NCBI GenBank assembly: GCA_937930135.1
Contig: CALGVO010000182.1
Location: forward strand, 1-60,854
Direction of reading: 5' to 3'
DNA: 60,854 bases
Origin: an uncultured Synechococcus sp.
Lineage (GTDB): Bacteria; Cyanobacteriota; Cyanobacteriia; PCC-6307; Cyanobiaceae
Below, piece after piece: positions 33,082 to 41,619 of this stretch (its first letter is position 1; every line of letters begins with the position of its first letter). The notes below the pieces were generated by a model that ran no database searches, was not told the DNA's origin, and was given only the letters and a program-made list of their open reading frames with translations. The position numbers and the translations under genes were made by a program.

Positions 33082-34935
33082 GTGACCCTGACTTCCGCCC
33101 CCTCGGTCTCCCAAGGATCCGATCAGGTCGGTCATCGCCGAATCACCGGCGCTGAGGCACTGATGGATGCCCTGCGTCTCCATGGTGTCGACACGATTTT
33201 CGGTTACCCCGGCGGGGCCATCCTGCCCATCTATGACGCTCTTCACGTGGCCGAAGGCCAGGGTTGGGTCCAGCACATTCTGGTGCGGCATGAGCAGGCC
33301 GGCACCCACGCTGCGGATGCCTATGCCCGTGCCACAGGCAGGGTTGGTGTCTGTTTCGGCACCTCAGGACCTGGAGCCACCAACCTGGTGACAGGCATCG
33401 CGACGGCCCAGATGGATTCGGTGCCCATGGTGGTGATCACCGGGCAGGTGCCCCGGGCGGCGATTGGCACCGATGCGTTCCAGGAAACCGACATCTTCGG
33501 CATCACGCTGCCGATCGTGAAGCACTCCTGGGTCGTGCGTGACCCCGCGGATCTCGGTGCGATCGTCGCCCAGGCCTTCCTGATTGCCGCCAGCGGTCGC
33601 CCCGGTCCTGTCCTGATCGATATTCCCAAGGATGTGGGCCAGGAGGAATTCGATTACGTGCCTGTGGAACCCGGCTCGGTGATCCCGGCCGGGTTCCGTC
33701 AGCCTGCCGCTCCGGAGGATGGCGCTATCGCTGCAGCTCTGGATCTGATCGAACAGGCCAACCGCCCGCTTCTCTACGTGGGGGGTGGAGCGATTTCCGC
33801 CTTCGCTCACGACAGCCTGCGCGTGCTGGCGGATCGGTTCCAGATCCCGGTCACCACCACCCTGATGGGAAAGGGCGCCTTCGATGAGAACGATCCACTG
33901 TCGGTGGGCATGCTGGGCATGCATGGCACCGCCTACGCCAATTTCGCTGTCACCGAGTGTGATCTTCTGATTGCGCTCGGAGCCCGTTTTGATGATCGTG
34001 TCACCGGCAAGCTGGATACTTTCGCGCCCCGGGCGCGGGTGATCCACTTCGAAATCGACCCGGCGGAAATCGGCAAGAACCGGCAGGCGGATGTGGCCGT
34101 GCTCGGCGATCTCGGCCTCAGTCTTGCCCGGATGGTGGAGATGAGTCTGCAACGTCGCGAGGAGCCAAGAACGGCCGCCTGGCTGCAGCGCATCGAGGCC
34201 TGGAAGCAGCGCTATCCCCTGGTGGTGCCCCCGCCGGAAGGGGCGATCTATCCCCAGGAGGTGCTGATGGCGGTGCGTGAGTGTTCCGATGACGCCATCG
34301 TGACCACCGATGTGGGCCAGCATCAGATGTGGGCGGCGCAATACCTGCGCAACGGACCCCGCGGCTGGATCAGCAGCTCAGGTCTCGGCACGATGGGCTT
34401 CGGCATGCCGGCGGCGATCGGCGCCCAGATGGCCTGCCCGGAACGACAGGTGATCTGCATCGCCGGTGACGCCAGCATCCTGATGAACATTCAGGAGCTG
34501 GGAACTCTGGCGGCCTATGGCCTGCCGGTGAAGGTGGTGATTGTGAACAACCACTGGCAGGGCATGGTGCGCCAGTGGCAGGAAAGTTTCTACGACGAGC
34601 GTTATTCCGCTTCCGACATGCTCAATGGCATGCCTGATTTCATTGCTCTGGCCCGATCCTTCGGTGTCGACGGGGTGAAGATCAGCGATCGGGAGGCCCT
34701 CCGGAGTGATCTGAACGCCGCACTCCAGGCACCGGGGCCGATGCTGATTGATGTGCACGTTCGCCGGGGCGAGAACTGCTACCCGATGGTGCCACCGGGC
34801 AAGAGCAATGCCCAGATGGTGGGCCTGCCCGCCCACCCAGAACTGGCGATGGACACGACCCGCTCCTGTGCCGCCTGTGGGGCGACCACCGCCCACGAGC
34901 ACCGTTTCTGCCCTTCCTGCGGGGCCTCGCTCTGA
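33082..34935 (+). CDS. ilvB: Acetolactate synthase large subunit with zinc-ribbon tail
   Basis: IlvB condenses pyruvate units using TPP in branched-chain amino acid synthesis. The 617-residue protein starts at GTG 33082. The catalytic Glu is in VRHEQAGTHAADAYARATG, the FAD-binding middle domain follows, and the TPP motif is GDASILMNIQELG with NNHWQGMVRQW. Unusual is the end: CAAC (596-599) and CPSC (610-613) with intervening His form a zinc-ribbon-like tail. The small subunit gene is not in the window. The stop overlaps the next ATG by one base. Confidence 0.96.
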   Translation: MTLTSAPSVSQGSDQVGHRRITGAEALMDALRLHGVDTIFGYPGGAILPIYDALHVAEGQGWVQHILVRHEQAGTHAADAYARATGRVGVCFGTSGPGATNLVTGIATAQMDSVPMVVITGQVPRAAIGTDAFQETDIFGITLPIVKHSWVVRDPADLGAIVAQAFLIAASGRPGPVLIDIPKDVGQEEFDYVPVEPGSVIPAGFRQPAAPEDGAIAAALDLIEQANRPLLYVGGGAISAFAHDSLRVLADRFQIPVTTTLMGKGAFDENDPLSVGMLGMHGTAYANFAVTECDLLIALGARFDDRVTGKLDTFAPRARVIHFEIDPAEIGKNRQADVAVLGDLGLSLARMVEMSLQRREEPRTAAWLQRIEAWKQRYPLVVPPPEGAIYPQEVLMAVRECSDDAIVTTDVGQHQMWAAQYLRNGPRGWISSSGLGTMGFGMPAAIGAQMACPERQVICIAGDASILMNIQELGTLAAYGLPVKVVIVNNHWQGMVRQWQESFYDERYSASDMLNGMPDFIALARSFGVDGVKISDREALRSDLNAALQAPGPMLIDVHVRRGENCYPMVPPGKSNAQMVGLPAHPELAMDTTRSCAACGATTAHEHRFCPSCGASL

Positions 34936-35294
34936 TGGGTCGCTGGTTCGGGGCCGGTGTGCTCGTCTTGATGCTGCTGTGGATGCCCTTCAAGGCCGCA
35001 GCGGCCGAGGTGCTGCAGGTGCGCACGCCATCCCTGCTGCAGGTGGGCGATCACAACCGCACGTACACGGTGCGCCTGGCCTGCGTCGCCGTGGATCCTG
35101 GCTCCGAGGCTGAAGCTCTGGCCTGGCTGAAGCAGGAGCTGCCCCGCCGGCGTCGGGTCAACCTCCGCCCTGAAGGCAGCGACGATGGTGTCCTGCTGGC
35201 CAGGGTGACGCCACTCGGTGATGGGAGGGATCTTTCGCAGGGACTGGTTGCCGCCGGATTCGGGCGTGACACCTGCGCCTCTGCCAAGCTCTGA
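34935..35294 (+). CDS. Secreted TNase-like (staphylococcal-nuclease-fold) small protein
   Basis: The 119-residue protein has a signal peptide (about 1-24, GVLVLMLLWMPFKAAAA) followed by a compact domain. TYTVRLACVAVDPG, the Leu/Arg-rich helix ALAWLKQELPRRRRVNLRP and GLVAAGFGR resemble the core strands and helices of staphylococcal-nuclease-like proteins (VRLxxIDAPE-type strand). The catalytic Arg and Asp set is not convincingly present, so it may not be a nuclease. It is translationally coupled to ilvB. Confidence 0.7.
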   Translation: MGRWFGAGVLVLMLLWMPFKAAAAEVLQVRTPSLLQVGDHNRTYTVRLACVAVDPGSEAEALAWLKQELPRRRRVNLRPEGSDDGVLLARVTPLGDGRDLSQGLVAAGFGRDTCASAKL

Positions 35295-35555
35295 ATGGGT
35301 CGCAATCGCGTCGCTGCCGGAGTGGTGATGGTGCCGTGTGTGCTGCTCGGCGCTGCTTTTCTGAGCACAGCGGTGTGGACCGATGCTGCGGGTGAGAATC
35401 GCTCCCTGGCGCTGGGTCTGGGCGTGATGTTGCTGCTGGCGGGCCTGGCGGCGCTGTGGCTCCCGGCAGCAGCCGAAGCCGAGCCTGAACCCGAACGCGA
35501 CTCCGATCCCGGGGATTCCATCACAATCCCCGACGAATCTGATTCCGCTCCCTAA
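35295..35555 (+). CDS. Small two-helix membrane protein, unknown
   Basis: The 86-residue protein has two membrane segments (about 7-27 and 39-56) and an acidic, Pro/Ser-rich cytoplasmic or lumenal tail (EAEPEPERDSDPGDSITIPD). It begins directly after the preceding stop. No family is recognised. Confidence 0.65.
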   Translation: MGRNRVAAGVVMVPCVLLGAAFLSTAVWTDAAGENRSLALGLGVMLLLAGLAALWLPAAAEAEPEPERDSDPGDSITIPDESDSAP

Positions 35556-35584
35556 GTTGCAGTGTCACTGCCCTGTGCATCGCC

Positions 35585-36847
35585 ATGGCTGCCTCGTCGG
35601 AGGCTCCAACCCACACCGGCGTTGATCACGCCTCCGCGGGGTCTGAGCGATCAGAGGCTGCATCGTTCCTGCGGGCGCTGCCATCGCGACGCTGGTCTTT
35701 CGTCAGGCTGTTCCTGATCACGGCGAGTCTGCTGGGCTGTCAGGCGATTGCGGCCAGTCAGCGTCCCCGATCGGCAGCTGCGATCCTGCTTGCTGATGGG
35801 CCGGCTCGAGCCAGGGTCTCCTTCCTCCAAGGTCTTCAGCTCGGTGATGCGGCCGTGCGGGCCTGTGGCCTGCAGTCCGTCGGCGTCGACTGGCGCACGC
35901 TGCCCTGGGACAGCGACCCCGGCTCAGCGTTCCCCTCCGGCATGGCACCTCCGCTGCTGGTGTCTCCCTTCGCTGCCGATCTGCGTGCCTTCGCTCAGCT
36001 GGCGGAGTCCACCGACAGCCGGGTGCTTCTGCCCTTTCAGAGGGGAACCTCACTGCAGGGCCTCAAAGCCATGGAGTCCGGCACCAGATTTTCGCCCCTG
36101 CGGCCTTCACGCGACACCGATCTGCGGGCTCTGGCTCAGGACGCCATCCGTCGCGGTTGGACCCGGATGGTGGTGGTGAGCGATCCGGGCACCATCGAAG
36201 CGGATGCTGCCGCCCCCTTCGTCAGCCTGGTGCAAGGGGACGGGGGGCAGGTGCTCTCCTACACCGATGCGTTGGTTCAGGAGGTGGACCCTGCTGATCC
36301 CGACCGCCTGCGACTGCTGGCGCAGGATCTGGCCTGGTTGGCGCCCGATGCCCTGGTGATGGCAGCGCCTCCCCGGGGGCGCCTGGCCGAAGCGCTCCGC
36401 CGTGCCCAGCGCGATGGCGCCTTCGCTCCGGCCGCTCCCGCCTGGATCTGGCCGCTCTCCGCCGATCAGGTCACCGACCTGAAGGAGCAGCCCTGGCCCC
36501 AGCTGGCCCTGCTCCGGCCCGCCGTCGGTCCCGGCTGGGAGAGCTTTGCCCAGCGCTTTCAGGAGCGTTACGGACAGCAACCCGATCAGCTGGCCGGAGC
36601 CGGCTACGACACCGCCCGCCTGCTGGCGCTGGCCTCGGTGGCCCCCGCCCCTGTGTCCTCGGAAGGCAGCCGCGATCCCCTTGGCTGGATCGATCCAGAG
36701 GCCTCACCCCTGCCGCTCTGTGAGGCGATTGTGCGCCGACGTGCCGGCCAGGCTGTGCGCCTGGAGGGGGTGAGCAGCGGCCTCGATCTTCGGCCTGCCC
36801 AGGCGCCTTCAGGGGAAGCTCTCACTCGCCTCATCGCCGCTCGGTAA
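35585..36847 (+). CDS. Periplasmic-binding-fold lipoprotein-like protein
   Basis: The 420-residue protein has a roughly 35-residue charged N-terminus, then a membrane or signal segment ending LLGCQAIAAS (Cys at about 52). The rest looks like a type 1 periplasmic binding fold, as in LivJ and LpoA: AAILLADGPARARVSFLQGLQLGDAA, LLPFQRGTSL, RMVVVSDPGTIE and YGQQPDQLAGAGYDTARLLALA. No permease or ATPase genes lie nearby, so a stand-alone receptor or an LpoA-like envelope role is possible. The substrate is unknown. The upstream Met offers the only clear ATG start. Confidence 0.72.
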   Translation: MAASSEAPTHTGVDHASAGSERSEAASFLRALPSRRWSFVRLFLITASLLGCQAIAASQRPRSAAAILLADGPARARVSFLQGLQLGDAAVRACGLQSVGVDWRTLPWDSDPGSAFPSGMAPPLLVSPFAADLRAFAQLAESTDSRVLLPFQRGTSLQGLKAMESGTRFSPLRPSRDTDLRALAQDAIRRGWTRMVVVSDPGTIEADAAAPFVSLVQGDGGQVLSYTDALVQEVDPADPDRLRLLAQDLAWLAPDALVMAAPPRGRLAEALRRAQRDGAFAPAAPAWIWPLSADQVTDLKEQPWPQLALLRPAVGPGWESFAQRFQERYGQQPDQLAGAGYDTARLLALASVAPAPVSSEGSRDPLGWIDPEASPLPLCEAIVRRRAGQAVRLEGVSSGLDLRPAQAPSGEALTRLIAAR

Positions 36848-36877
36848 GGTTTTCAGTAGGTCTGGCGGGCAACGGCC

Positions 36878-38551
36878 GTGCTGCGGTTGAGCGAAGTTCG
36901 GCTCCCCCTCGATCACGGGCCCGAAGATCTGGAAGCGGCGATTTTGCGCAGGTTGCGCGTGCCTGCGGAGCAATTGATTCGCCACCGCCTGGTGAAACGC
37001 AGCATCGATGCGCGTCGTCGCGACCGCATCCAGCTGATCTACAGCGTGGATGTGGAGGTGCGTGGGGAGAGTGGTCTGCGACGTCGGCATCGCGATGATC
37101 AGCGCATCCGGTTGGCACCTGAAACCACGTACCGCCCGGTGGCACAGGCGCCAGCCGGATTTCCGCATCGGATCGAGCAGCGCCCTGTGGTGGTGGGGGC
37201 TGGACCCTGCGGCTATTTCGCCGCCCTGGTGCTGGCCCAGATGGGGTTCAGGCCTCTCCTGCTGGAGCGTGGCCAGCCGGTGCGCCAACGCACCGCCGAT
37301 ACGTTCGCGTTCTGGAGGGGAACGACGCCTCTCAATCCGGAATCGAACGTGCAGTTCGGTGAGGGCGGGGCCGGAACCTTCTCCGATGGCAAGCTCTACA
37401 GCCAGGTGAGCGATCCAGAGCATTACGGACGCAAGGTGCTGGAGGAGCTGGTGGCGTGCGGGGCCAATCCCGAGATCCTCACGGTGCATCGGCCCCACAT
37501 CGGCACCTTCAAGCTCGCCACCGTCGTGCGGGGGCTGCGAGCCAGGGTGGAAGCGCTCGGTGGTGAGGTGCGCTTCGGGGCCAAGGTGGAGGAGCTCCAG
37601 CTCGAGCCCCTGCCTGAGCCCCGGGCCGACGGCAAGGTCCAGCACCTGGTGGGCCTGAGCCTGGCCGATGGCACGACCGTTCCCTGTCGCCAGTTGCTGC
37701 TCGCCCCTGGTCACTCGGCGCGCGACACCTTCGACATGCTGGATCGGATCGGCGTGGCGATGGACGCCAAGCCGTTCGCTGTCGGCCTGCGGATCGAACA
37801 CCCTCAGCCCCTGATCGATCAGGCCCGCTGGGGGGCGCAGGCGGGCCATCCACGGCTGGGTGCGGCGGAATACAAGCTGGTTCACCACGCCAGCAACGGA
37901 CGTTGCGTCTACAGCTTCTGCATGTGCCCCGGGGGCCTGGTGGTCGGAGCCACCAGCGAGGCCGGCCGGGTGGTGACCAACGGCATGAGTCAGCACACCC
38001 GCAATGAGCGCAATGCCAACAGTGGTCTGGTGGTGCCGGTGGATGCGGAGGAACTGACCGCTTTCGCCCGCTATGCCGGCGATCCGCTTGCCGGTGTGGC
38101 GTTTCAGCGAGCGCTCGAGGAGCGGGCCTTTCACCTCGGCGGCGGCGATCACAGCGCTCCTGTGCAACGCCTGGAGGACTTCCTCGCTGATCGCCCCTCC
38201 ACCAGGCTGGGCACGATTGAACCGTCGTATCAACCGGGAACCAGGCCCGCTGATCTGCGCAGTGCCCTGCCGGCGCCGATGATCGAGGCTCTGCAGGAGG
38301 CCATCCCTCGGTTCGCCGCGCGCCTGGAGGGGTATGACCATCCGGATGCCGTGCTCACCGGCGTGGAGACCCGCACCTCATCTCCCGTGCGGCTGCCTCG
38401 CGATTCAAGTTTTGAATCGATCAACACCCTGGGGCTCACACCAGCGGGGGAGGGAGCCGGTTACGCCGGCGGCATCCTGTCGGCAGCCATTGATGGCATC
38501 CGCGCTGCGGAAGCGGTGGCACTCCGGATCCTCGCGGCTGAGTCGGGCTGA
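36878..38551 (+). CDS. FAD-dependent oxidoreductase of the COG2509 type
   Basis: The 557-residue flavoprotein starts at GTG 36878. After an N-terminal domain of about 95 residues (LRLSEVRLPLDHGPEDLEAAIL), the FAD motif RPVVVGAGPCGYFAALVLAQMG appears near 100. QFGEGGAGTFSDGKLYSQV and the C-terminal PAGEGAGYAGGILSAAIDG follow. This matches a widespread group of uncharacterised dehydrogenases found in bacteria and plants. Function is unknown. It is convergent with pgeF with a 4-bp gap. Confidence 0.88.
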   Translation: MLRLSEVRLPLDHGPEDLEAAILRRLRVPAEQLIRHRLVKRSIDARRRDRIQLIYSVDVEVRGESGLRRRHRDDQRIRLAPETTYRPVAQAPAGFPHRIEQRPVVVGAGPCGYFAALVLAQMGFRPLLLERGQPVRQRTADTFAFWRGTTPLNPESNVQFGEGGAGTFSDGKLYSQVSDPEHYGRKVLEELVACGANPEILTVHRPHIGTFKLATVVRGLRARVEALGGEVRFGAKVEELQLEPLPEPRADGKVQHLVGLSLADGTTVPCRQLLLAPGHSARDTFDMLDRIGVAMDAKPFAVGLRIEHPQPLIDQARWGAQAGHPRLGAAEYKLVHHASNGRCVYSFCMCPGGLVVGATSEAGRVVTNGMSQHTRNERNANSGLVVPVDAEELTAFARYAGDPLAGVAFQRALEERAFHLGGGDHSAPVQRLEDFLADRPSTRLGTIEPSYQPGTRPADLRSALPAPMIEALQEAIPRFAARLEGYDHPDAVLTGVETRTSSPVRLPRDSSFESINTLGLTPAGEGAGYAGGILSAAIDGIRAAEAVALRILAAESG

Positions 38552-38555
38552 GCGG

Positions 38556-39344
38556 TCAGCTGGCGGCCTGGGAGACGATGCCACTCCATTGGACCGCCTT
38601 CACCTGATCCCGGCGCCAGGAGTGGAACAACTCCGGTTCGCTGACGGTGCAGAGCGGGCAGCGACTGATGTGTTCCGCCTGCAGTCCCTCGCCGATCAAC
38701 TGGGCCGTGGCGGCTTGGCGGATGTCGAGTCGACAGCGCCCGGGTTCCGGGTCGTCCGACACGATGCCGGCCTGGTGATCCGCAGGCACGCTGGCCAGCA
38801 CCTGCTGGGCGACATCGAGAGCCACCTGGTAGCGGGGACCGCTCACGGCCGGGCCCAGGGCCACTACCAGCTGCTCCCGCCGGGCGCCACGTTGCTCCAG
38901 TCGGCTGATGGCCTCGGGCAGGATGCCGGCGGCCACTCCACGCCAGCCGGCATGGCAGGCGGCCACATGGCCATGGTCTGGATCGGCGATCAGCACCGGG
39001 GTGCAGTCGGCGCCACAGACCCAGAGGCTCTGGCTTCCCCGATCACTCACCAGACCGTCGGCAGCAGGCCAGGGTGGCGCCTTGGCCTCGGAGGCTTCCA
39101 ACACCAAGGCGCCATGCACCTGCTGCGGACGATGCACGCTGACGCCGGCCGAAACATAGGCCGCCAGGGCATCAGGGTCCCGTCCCTGCCAGCGACGCGT
39201 GAAGAAGCCATGCTCAAACCCCTGCTCCTGCAACAGGTCGGCGCTGAGGTAGTAGCCGCCATAGCAGCCGATCCAGGTCCACCCCTGGAGCGGGTTGAAG
39301 CGGCTGTCGGGCTGGGCCAACGGATCGCTGCTCATGCCGGTCAT
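38556..39344 (-). CDS. pgeF: Peptidoglycan editing factor / multicopper-like YfiH family
   Basis: The 262-residue protein belongs to the YfiH/PgeF (laccase-domain, DUF152) family, which includes purine nucleoside phosphorylases and an enzyme correcting D-Ser misincorporation in peptidoglycan. Visible are QVHGALVLEA, CGADCTPVLIADPDHGHVAACHAGWRG and the C-terminal RRDQVK-type motif, with the Cys/His metal ligands in place. Start ATG 39344 gives the length; ATG 39335 is possible. It overlaps the upstream Tab2-like gene by 4 bp. Confidence 0.88.
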   Translation of the reverse strand: MTGMSSDPLAQPDSRFNPLQGWTWIGCYGGYYLSADLLQEQGFEHGFFTRRWQGRDPDALAAYVSAGVSVHRPQQVHGALVLEASEAKAPPWPAADGLVSDRGSQSLWVCGADCTPVLIADPDHGHVAACHAGWRGVAAGILPEAISRLEQRGARREQLVVALGPAVSGPRYQVALDVAQQVLASVPADHQAGIVSDDPEPGRCRLDIRQAATAQLIGEGLQAEHISRCPLCTVSEPELFHSWRRDQVKAVQWSGIVSQAAS

Positions 39345-40255
39345 GGCTCCGGTTGATCCCGCAACATCCAGAACCCCTCAAACCGAGGCGTTTCCGGCGT
39401 GGTCTGCACAGCGATGAACTGCAGACCACCGACCTGCTCCCGTGCCGTGTCCAGCTCACGCCGTGTGGTGTTGGCAGCCTCCGGCTCGAGGTCCGTCACC
39501 AGCCAGGCGTCGTCCTGGCCGGCGTCGAGCACCAGCTGGCAGCCCTCCACCCGCAGGCGAACGGGTTCCAGGCCACCGAGCCAACCCGCCAGGGCAAGGG
39601 CGCGGCTGCGGCTGAACAAGCGAAGGCCTGGCACGGGGTGATCCGCTGCCAGAGCAGCGGGGATCGGCAGCAGGTCGTGGAAGCCCAGGGACCAGTCTTC
39701 GGCGTCGCGAAGGCTGCCGAGAGGCAGCGAGGCCCAGCTCCAGGCATCGCCGCGCACCGCTTCCGGCAGGGGGAGCGCTGGGGTCGGGGTCGGCGCCGGT
39801 GAAGGTGCCAGAGGACCGGCCATGAAGCCCTCCTCAGCCGGGTAGACCTCCCGTTCCCGCTGGGCCAGCCAGTCGATCAGGGCGTAGGTGCGCCGACTGG
39901 GGCGGACTTCCAGGCCGAGTTCTGTTCCGGCCCGCTGCACCATGGTGCGCATGGCACTGCGCCAGCAACGCAACCGTTGCGGGGGTGACCATCCTTCCCT
40001 CTGGGCAAGATCAAGTGCGTCCCGGAGGGCTGAGGCCAGCCAGGTGGAATTCACCTCTCCAGCAGGACAGCGACGCTCGTAGCGGAAGGGAGGGCGGCCG
40101 GAACGATCGGGACTGCCCGTGATGAGCAGCTCCCAGCGTTTTTTGCCATCGGCCTCCAGGATCGGACGTGAATAGAAGTCGAGCTCCCAATCGGCCTGGC
40201 GGCTGATTCGGGAATCGGCGCTGCCATCACTGGAGGCGGGTTCGGCCGTGATCAT
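39341..40255 (-). CDS. Tab2/Atab2-family RNA-binding protein (photosystem translation factor)
   Basis: The 304-residue protein shows the family's signature ends, WELDFYSRPILEADGKKRWELLIT at the N-terminus and RFEGFWMLRDQ at the C-terminus. Tab2 in Chlamydomonas and Atab2 in Arabidopsis promote translation of photosystem core mRNAs in the plastid; the cyanobacterial role is less clear. A Pro-rich insert lies near residues 140-165. The gene overlaps the S1-homologue upstream and pgeF downstream by 4 bp each, so the three are probably co-translated. Confidence 0.85.
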   Translation of the reverse strand: MITAEPASSDGSADSRISRQADWELDFYSRPILEADGKKRWELLITGSPDRSGRPPFRYERRCPAGEVNSTWLASALRDALDLAQREGWSPPQRLRCWRSAMRTMVQRAGTELGLEVRPSRRTYALIDWLAQREREVYPAEEGFMAGPLAPSPAPTPTPALPLPEAVRGDAWSWASLPLGSLRDAEDWSLGFHDLLPIPAALAADHPVPGLRLFSRSRALALAGWLGGLEPVRLRVEGCQLVLDAGQDDAWLVTDLEPEAANTTRRELDTAREQVGGLQFIAVQTTPETPRFEGFWMLRDQPEP

Positions 40256-41550
40256 CCGGCAGATTGTTCTTGCTGCCTGAGGACGTTACGAGCCCTGTTG
40301 GCCCGATCGGCGGCTTCCGCCATCACGGTGTCCTTCTCGATCAACAGCTCTCCGGGTTGCCCTTCCAGCAGGGCGGTGTTCAGGGCGATCCGACCGCGGC
40401 CGGGATCGAGCTCGGTGATCAGGGCTTTCACGGCATCCCCCTGATCAAACACTTCGCGAAGTGAGCGCATGCTGCCGCCGGTGATCATCGACTGGTGCAA
40501 CAGACCGCTGATGCCGCCGAGATCGACGAAGAAGCCGTAGGGCTTCACTGCAACCACGGTGCCTTCCACCAACTGGCCAACTTCCAGTTCGGCGAAGCGG
40601 GCCGCCGTGGCCGCCCGCTTCTCTGAAAGCACAAGCTTTCGGGTCTCCGCATTGACCTCGAGGAAGGCCACCCCGAGGGTCTTGCCCACCAGGGCTTCAT
40701 GGTTTTCCCCATCCTGCAGATGGGACCGGGGAATGAAACCGCGCAGGCCCTCCAGGTCACAGGTGACTCCGCCGCGGTTGAAACCGCTGATCTTCACCTG
40801 AACCACCTTGCCCTGTTTCTCCAGCTCCTTCACCTTGTCCCAGCTCTTGCGCAGGGCGAGGGCACGGCAGCTGATCGTGACCATGCCATCGGCGTTCTGC
40901 TCGCGTGTCACGAGCACTTCCACCTCCAGGCCCTTGGGGAAACGCTCCTTGAGATTGGTGATCACCCCCAGGCCGCACTCGCTCTTGGGCATGAAACCCG
41001 GCGCTTTGCCGCCGATATCCACATACACACCGTCGCTCTCGAGGCCGATCACCGTTCCAGTGACCACCTCACCGGTGGTTCCCACCGGTTCGTTGGCATC
41101 GAGTGCCGCGAGGAAGGCATCTTCATCGAAGTCAAAATCGTCGACGCTGCGGCTGATCGATTCGTCCCGTGGTGACTCCTGCCGGGACGCGCCTCCCGGA
41201 CGTCTCTGCTGGTCTGCGGGGCCGAGCAGATCCGCCATCGACAGGCCTTCGAGCTCCGAAGTGTCGAAACGGTTTTTGTCAGCGTTGACAGGGCTGCCCG
41301 GCCGGCTCGGCGCCACGGGCCGGCTCGGCCCGCTTGCCGGCACCACACCGGCCGCCTGGGCCGCCTGCTCGAGCTCCAGGGCTCGTTGTTCGGCTGCGAC
41401 GGCCGCAGCCCGGGCATCCTCCGCCTCGCGCCGTAGGCGATCCTGCTCCTCTTTCTTGCTGATGTGCATCACCAGCTGGGGCTTGCGCGGCGCAGCCGCT
41501 GCAGCGGGTGGCTTCGGCTGCTTGGGCTGCGGACTGCCGGATCCGGCCAT
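40252..41550 (-). CDS. Ribosomal protein S1 homologue (three S1 domains)
   Basis: Started at ATG 41550 (MAGSGSPQPKQPKPPAAAAA) the product has 432 residues. About 140 residues of Ala/charged, coiled-coil-like sequence come first. Three S1 RNA-binding domains follow: VVTGTVIGLESDGVYVDIGG (about 152), VVQVKISGFNRGGVTCDLEG and LVEGTVVAVKPYGFFVDLGG. Cyanobacteria carry a main S1 and such a shorter or longer second homologue (rps1b/nbp1 type); the low-complexity N-terminus marks this as the second type. It leads the run into the Tab2-like gene and pgeF. Confidence 0.88.
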   Translation of the reverse strand: MAGSGSPQPKQPKPPAAAAAPRKPQLVMHISKKEEQDRLRREAEDARAAAVAAEQRALELEQAAQAAGVVPASGPSRPVAPSRPGSPVNADKNRFDTSELEGLSMADLLGPADQQRRPGGASRQESPRDESISRSVDDFDFDEDAFLAALDANEPVGTTGEVVTGTVIGLESDGVYVDIGGKAPGFMPKSECGLGVITNLKERFPKGLEVEVLVTREQNADGMVTISCRALALRKSWDKVKELEKQGKVVQVKISGFNRGGVTCDLEGLRGFIPRSHLQDGENHEALVGKTLGVAFLEVNAETRKLVLSEKRAATAARFAELEVGQLVEGTVVAVKPYGFFVDLGGISGLLHQSMITGGSMRSLREVFDQGDAVKALITELDPGRGRIALNTALLEGQPGELLIEKDTVMAEAADRANRARNVLRQQEQSAG

Positions 41551-41619
41551 GGGCCCTGGGGGGGTCGTCGATCGGTCAGTCTGACAGGCAGGGTGGGGTG
41601 TCCTGCGCCCCTTTGTTCG

